From: Anthropogastromicrobium sp052273485
GTDB lineage: Bacteria > Bacillota > Clostridia > Lachnospirales > Lachnospiraceae
DNA length: 64,000 bases
Assembly: GCA_052273485.1 (NCBI GenBank)
Contig: DAVZID010000011.1
Coordinates: 4,179-68,178, forward strand
Reading direction: 5' to 3'
Notes under the pieces: model-generated
The model's database searches: none
What the model saw: the letters and a program-made list of their open reading frames with translations, nothing else
Told to the model about the DNA's origin: nothing
Shown here: in pieces, positions 61,948 through 64,000 of the stretch
Numbering within the stretch: position 1 is the stretch's first letter
Layout of the letters: every line of letters begins with the position of its first letter
Translations under genes and position numbers: made by a program

Positions 61948-62841
61948 TTATAGCTGTCTTAGCTTATGATTTTGTCGCTCGCGGCACCAGTTTCCAATTT
62001 CCGTCAGACACAAAAATAATACAATTAGAAAGATACCGGGAAATAAAATCATCCACCATGCACGCATGACAAAGGCATTCTGTGCAAGCGCAAGCATGCT
62101 GCCCCATGAGATGGTCTCGATCGGGAGACCAAGTCCTAAAAAGCTAAGAGTGGACTCCTCTGCAATCGCATTTCGCACATTCATAATAATCATAAATAGG
62201 ATAGATGGCAGAAAATTGGGGGCAAGATGCCAGTACAATATGTGAAAAAAACCACCACCCATGCACTGTGACGCTACGACAAAGCTTTCCTGTTTTACAG
62301 TGCGCACCTGTGTACGCACCACCTTTGCCATCGAAAACCAGCTGCATACGCCGATCGCCACACTCATCGCAAGCACACTTTTTCCGACTGCTGCCTGCAC
62401 AAAAAGAATTAAAATAAGGGATGGCACTGCAAACAACAAATCCACTATACGCATGAAAAGCCGATCTAACCAAGCTGGTGCGAGCGCACTCGCCGTGCCA
62501 TAGACAACTGCAATTATTGTGGACAGCGCTGATGATAAAAAACCAATCGTAAGGGAAATGCGCCCACCATGCCAAATACAGGAAAACAAATCACGTCCAA
62601 GTGTATCCGTGCCAAAGAAGAACTCATGACATGGAGCGAGACTAAAATTTGCCAAATCCATATAAGACGGATCTTTGCAAAATAAGTTGGCACACAGACA
62701 GCCCACAATCAAGATTCCAAGCAGAACAAACGATAGCACAGGAGTATGCTGCTGTTTCTTTTGTTTTTTATGTAATATCTGTTTTCTGCCGCTAATTTGC
62801 TTTTTTATCCATTCTGTACAGAATCCATTCCATCTGCTCAT
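61948..62841 (-). CDS. ABC importer permease (DppC/NikC/OppC type)
   Basis: Second inner-membrane permease of an oligopeptide/dipeptide/nickel-type importer, 297 residues. After a basic N-terminal tail it has a membrane span (VLSFVLLGILIVGCLCANLF), the conserved FGTDTLGRDLFSCIWHGGRISL (about 76-97), four further spans and the ATPase-contact EAA loop near SFVVASQCMGGGFFHILYWHLAPN, then ESTLSFLGLGLPIETISWGSML. It follows the DppB-type gene by 20 bp. No ATPase gene (DppD/DppF) follows before the T-box operon. Confidence 0.93.
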   Translation of the reverse strand: MSRWNGFCTEWIKKQISGRKQILHKKQKKQQHTPVLSFVLLGILIVGCLCANLFCKDPSYMDLANFSLAPCHEFFFGTDTLGRDLFSCIWHGGRISLTIGFLSSALSTIIAVVYGTASALAPAWLDRLFMRIVDLLFAVPSLILILFVQAAVGKSVLAMSVAIGVCSWFSMAKVVRTQVRTVKQESFVVASQCMGGGFFHILYWHLAPNFLPSILFMIIMNVRNAIAEESTLSFLGLGLPIETISWGSMLALAQNAFVMRAWWMILFPGIFLIVLFLCLTEIGNWCRERQNHKLRQL

Positions 62842-62861
62842 TCTCTGATTCCCTACTTTAC

Positions 62862-63914
62862 CTAGTTTTCTCTTATCGTTTCGTTTTTCATCTGTTCTTT
62901 GGCTGCCCCATGAACTGCCATCGACAAATTGGATGTTACATTAAACTGTAAATTTAACTGCGGATTCAACCGCGCATTGAGCAGCTCTGCCACCGTATTG
63001 GCCACAATCATAATCACACCTGTTAACAGACATAACACCATCAACATGTTATAGTCGGATGTCTTTGCACTCTCATAGATCAACATACCAATCCCTGGGT
63101 AGCTAAAAACTGCCTCCACAAGATATGTTCCACCCAAAATATGAGCCACAGAAACTGCCATTAAGCTGATATAAGCTGGAAGCACATTTTTCAAACAATG
63201 GCCAAACAAGATTGCGCCGTCCGAGGTTCCCTTTGCGCGCGCCAATAAAACATACTCAGAGCGCGTCTGCTCACAGAGCATATTGCGTACCATATACGCA
63301 TAATACCACAAATGACCAGACACACAGGCAATCACCGGCAGCTCTAAGTGGCGCAGACGATCCATTAGGTCTCCTCCTCCGATGGAATACGCGCCACTGG
63401 CCGGGAACCAGCCCAACACAATACTAAACACAAAAATTAAGACAAGAGACAGCCAAAATTCCGGGATACAGCTCATGACCGTACCGAGACGTACAATCAT
63501 TCGATCGGCAAGGCTGTTTTCTTTCCAGGCGCAAAACAGCCCCAAAAGAAGCGCGCCGATGAATAAAATCACATAGCTTACCCCTCCTAACAGGATCGTA
63601 TTTCCAATACGCTCATTGATCACCTGCGTCACGTCCTGCTTATATTTGTAGGAAATTCCAAAATCACCAGACAGCGCAAGCTTCAGCCAACGCACATATT
63701 GTACTGGAATCGACTCGTTTAATCCCAAACGATTTCTTGCGCTTTCCTTTTGCTCTTCACTCATCTTTTCTATGCGCTCACCGTAATACGACTGGAGCGG
63801 ATCGATCGGCGTTATTCGGGACAAAACAAATACAACAGCAGACAATGCCCATATGCTTATAAAAAATACAGCGATCTGTTTTAAAAATAGCAGGAGCCAT
63901 CTGTTTTTTTTCAT
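62862..63914 (-). CDS. ABC importer permease (DppB/NikB/OppB type)
   Basis: First permease of the same importer, 350 residues. N-terminal span (AVFFISIWALSAVVFVLSRITPIDPL) with the PIDP motif of DppB proteins, then a periplasmic segment (ESARNRLGLNESIPVQYVRWLKLALSGDFGISY) and five more spans; the EAA loop is YVLLARAKGTSDGAILFGHCLKNVLPAYIS. The end GIGMLIYESAKTSDYNMLMVL is typical. AGGAAAGGGAAAAGCAAAG precedes the ATG. The substrate-binding protein is probably the gene running off the edge. Confidence 0.93.
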   Translation of the reverse strand: MKKNRWLLLFLKQIAVFFISIWALSAVVFVLSRITPIDPLQSYYGERIEKMSEEQKESARNRLGLNESIPVQYVRWLKLALSGDFGISYKYKQDVTQVINERIGNTILLGGVSYVILFIGALLLGLFCAWKENSLADRMIVRLGTVMSCIPEFWLSLVLIFVFSIVLGWFPASGAYSIGGGDLMDRLRHLELPVIACVSGHLWYYAYMVRNMLCEQTRSEYVLLARAKGTSDGAILFGHCLKNVLPAYISLMAVSVAHILGGTYLVEAVFSYPGIGMLIYESAKTSDYNMLMVLCLLTGVIMIVANTVAELLNARLNPQLNLQFNVTSNLSMAVHGAAKEQMKNETIREN

Positions 63915-63939
63915 CTTTGCTTTTCCCTTTCCTATGATT

Positions 63940-64000
63940 CTATTTTATGATACCAGGGTCAAAAGCTCCAAAAGCCGTTCGTGCTTGCACGATTAGGTTT
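63940..64000 (-). CDS. C-terminal 19 codons of an upstream gene (partial)
   Basis: An open frame enters from the right edge and ends in TAG at 63942-63940, 25 bp before the DppB-type gene, reading NLIVQARTAFGAFDPGIIK. By position it may be the substrate-binding protein of the importer, but 19 residues are too few to tell. Confidence 0.35.
   Translation of the reverse strand, partial: NLIVQARTAFGAFDPGIIK

Overview
The window is a chromosomal segment of a low-to-moderate GC, monoderm anaerobe, most likely a clostridial Firmicute of the Lachnospiraceae type. Supporting signs are the gene order pta / DUF177 / rpmF / plsX / acpP / rnc / smc, a class III anaerobic ribonucleotide reductase, UPF0237-UPF0210 (ACT / DUF711) as a pair, a eukaryote-type HisA, a T-box controlled archaeal-type AspRS-gatCAB operon, an iron alcohol dehydrogenase with a Rex-like operator, and strong TTGACA-17-TATAAT promoters. 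Most genes lie on the minus strand. No ribosomal RNA, CRISPR array, prophage or insertion sequence was seen.

Layout. 1-8.6 kb: housekeeping minus-strand block (smc, cut by the window edge; rnc; acpP; plsX; rpmF; DUF177; pta), then plus-strand tmcAL and minus-strand folA. ackA, which often sits between pta and DUF177 in relatives, is not there; a structured non-coding stretch is found instead. 8.6-18.4 kb: DUF711 and ACT proteins, a YycJ-like hydrolase, the decayed 3' end of an alpha-L-rhamnosidase gene preceded by 40-bp tandem repeats, coaE-polA, a zinc-finger membrane protein, an ATP-grasp enzyme, a SanA-like protein and upp. 18.5-21.2 kb: tRNA-Leu(CAA) followed by an mcrBC restriction pair. 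21.2-33.6 kb: SGNH hydrolase, hisA, Nudix, PBP and SEDS protein, U32 peptidase, ZapA-like, ruvBA, nrdD. 33.8-38.7 kb: AraC regulator, galE, threonine aldolase, GH13 enzyme.

38.9-52.8 kb is the accessory part. It holds a MacAB-like export system with two adaptor proteins, one carrying a roughly 400-residue insertion made of a Ser/Glu-rich stalk and three Cys-pair surface repeats. Next is a BlaI-like regulator divergent from that operon, a secreted propeller-like protein, an M56 (BlaR1-like) membrane protease without a penicillin-sensing domain, a 31-residue lipoprotein-like peptide, and an ABC transporter whose permease gene contains one in-frame TGA. The secreted protein and the ABC transporter share a nearly identical promoter core, which suggests one regulon. 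A small DUF3990-type toxin-like / partner gene pair follows.

52.9-64 kb: a second AraC regulator, an S51 peptidase-HAD phosphatase fusion, an iron alcohol dehydrogenase, the aspS-gatC-gatA-gatB transamidation operon behind a T-box leader whose specifier region reads GAAC (overlapping Glu and Asn codons), and the two permeases of an oligopeptide/nickel-type ABC importer running off the right edge.

All functional names come from recognising motifs and family character by eye; no database search was run.
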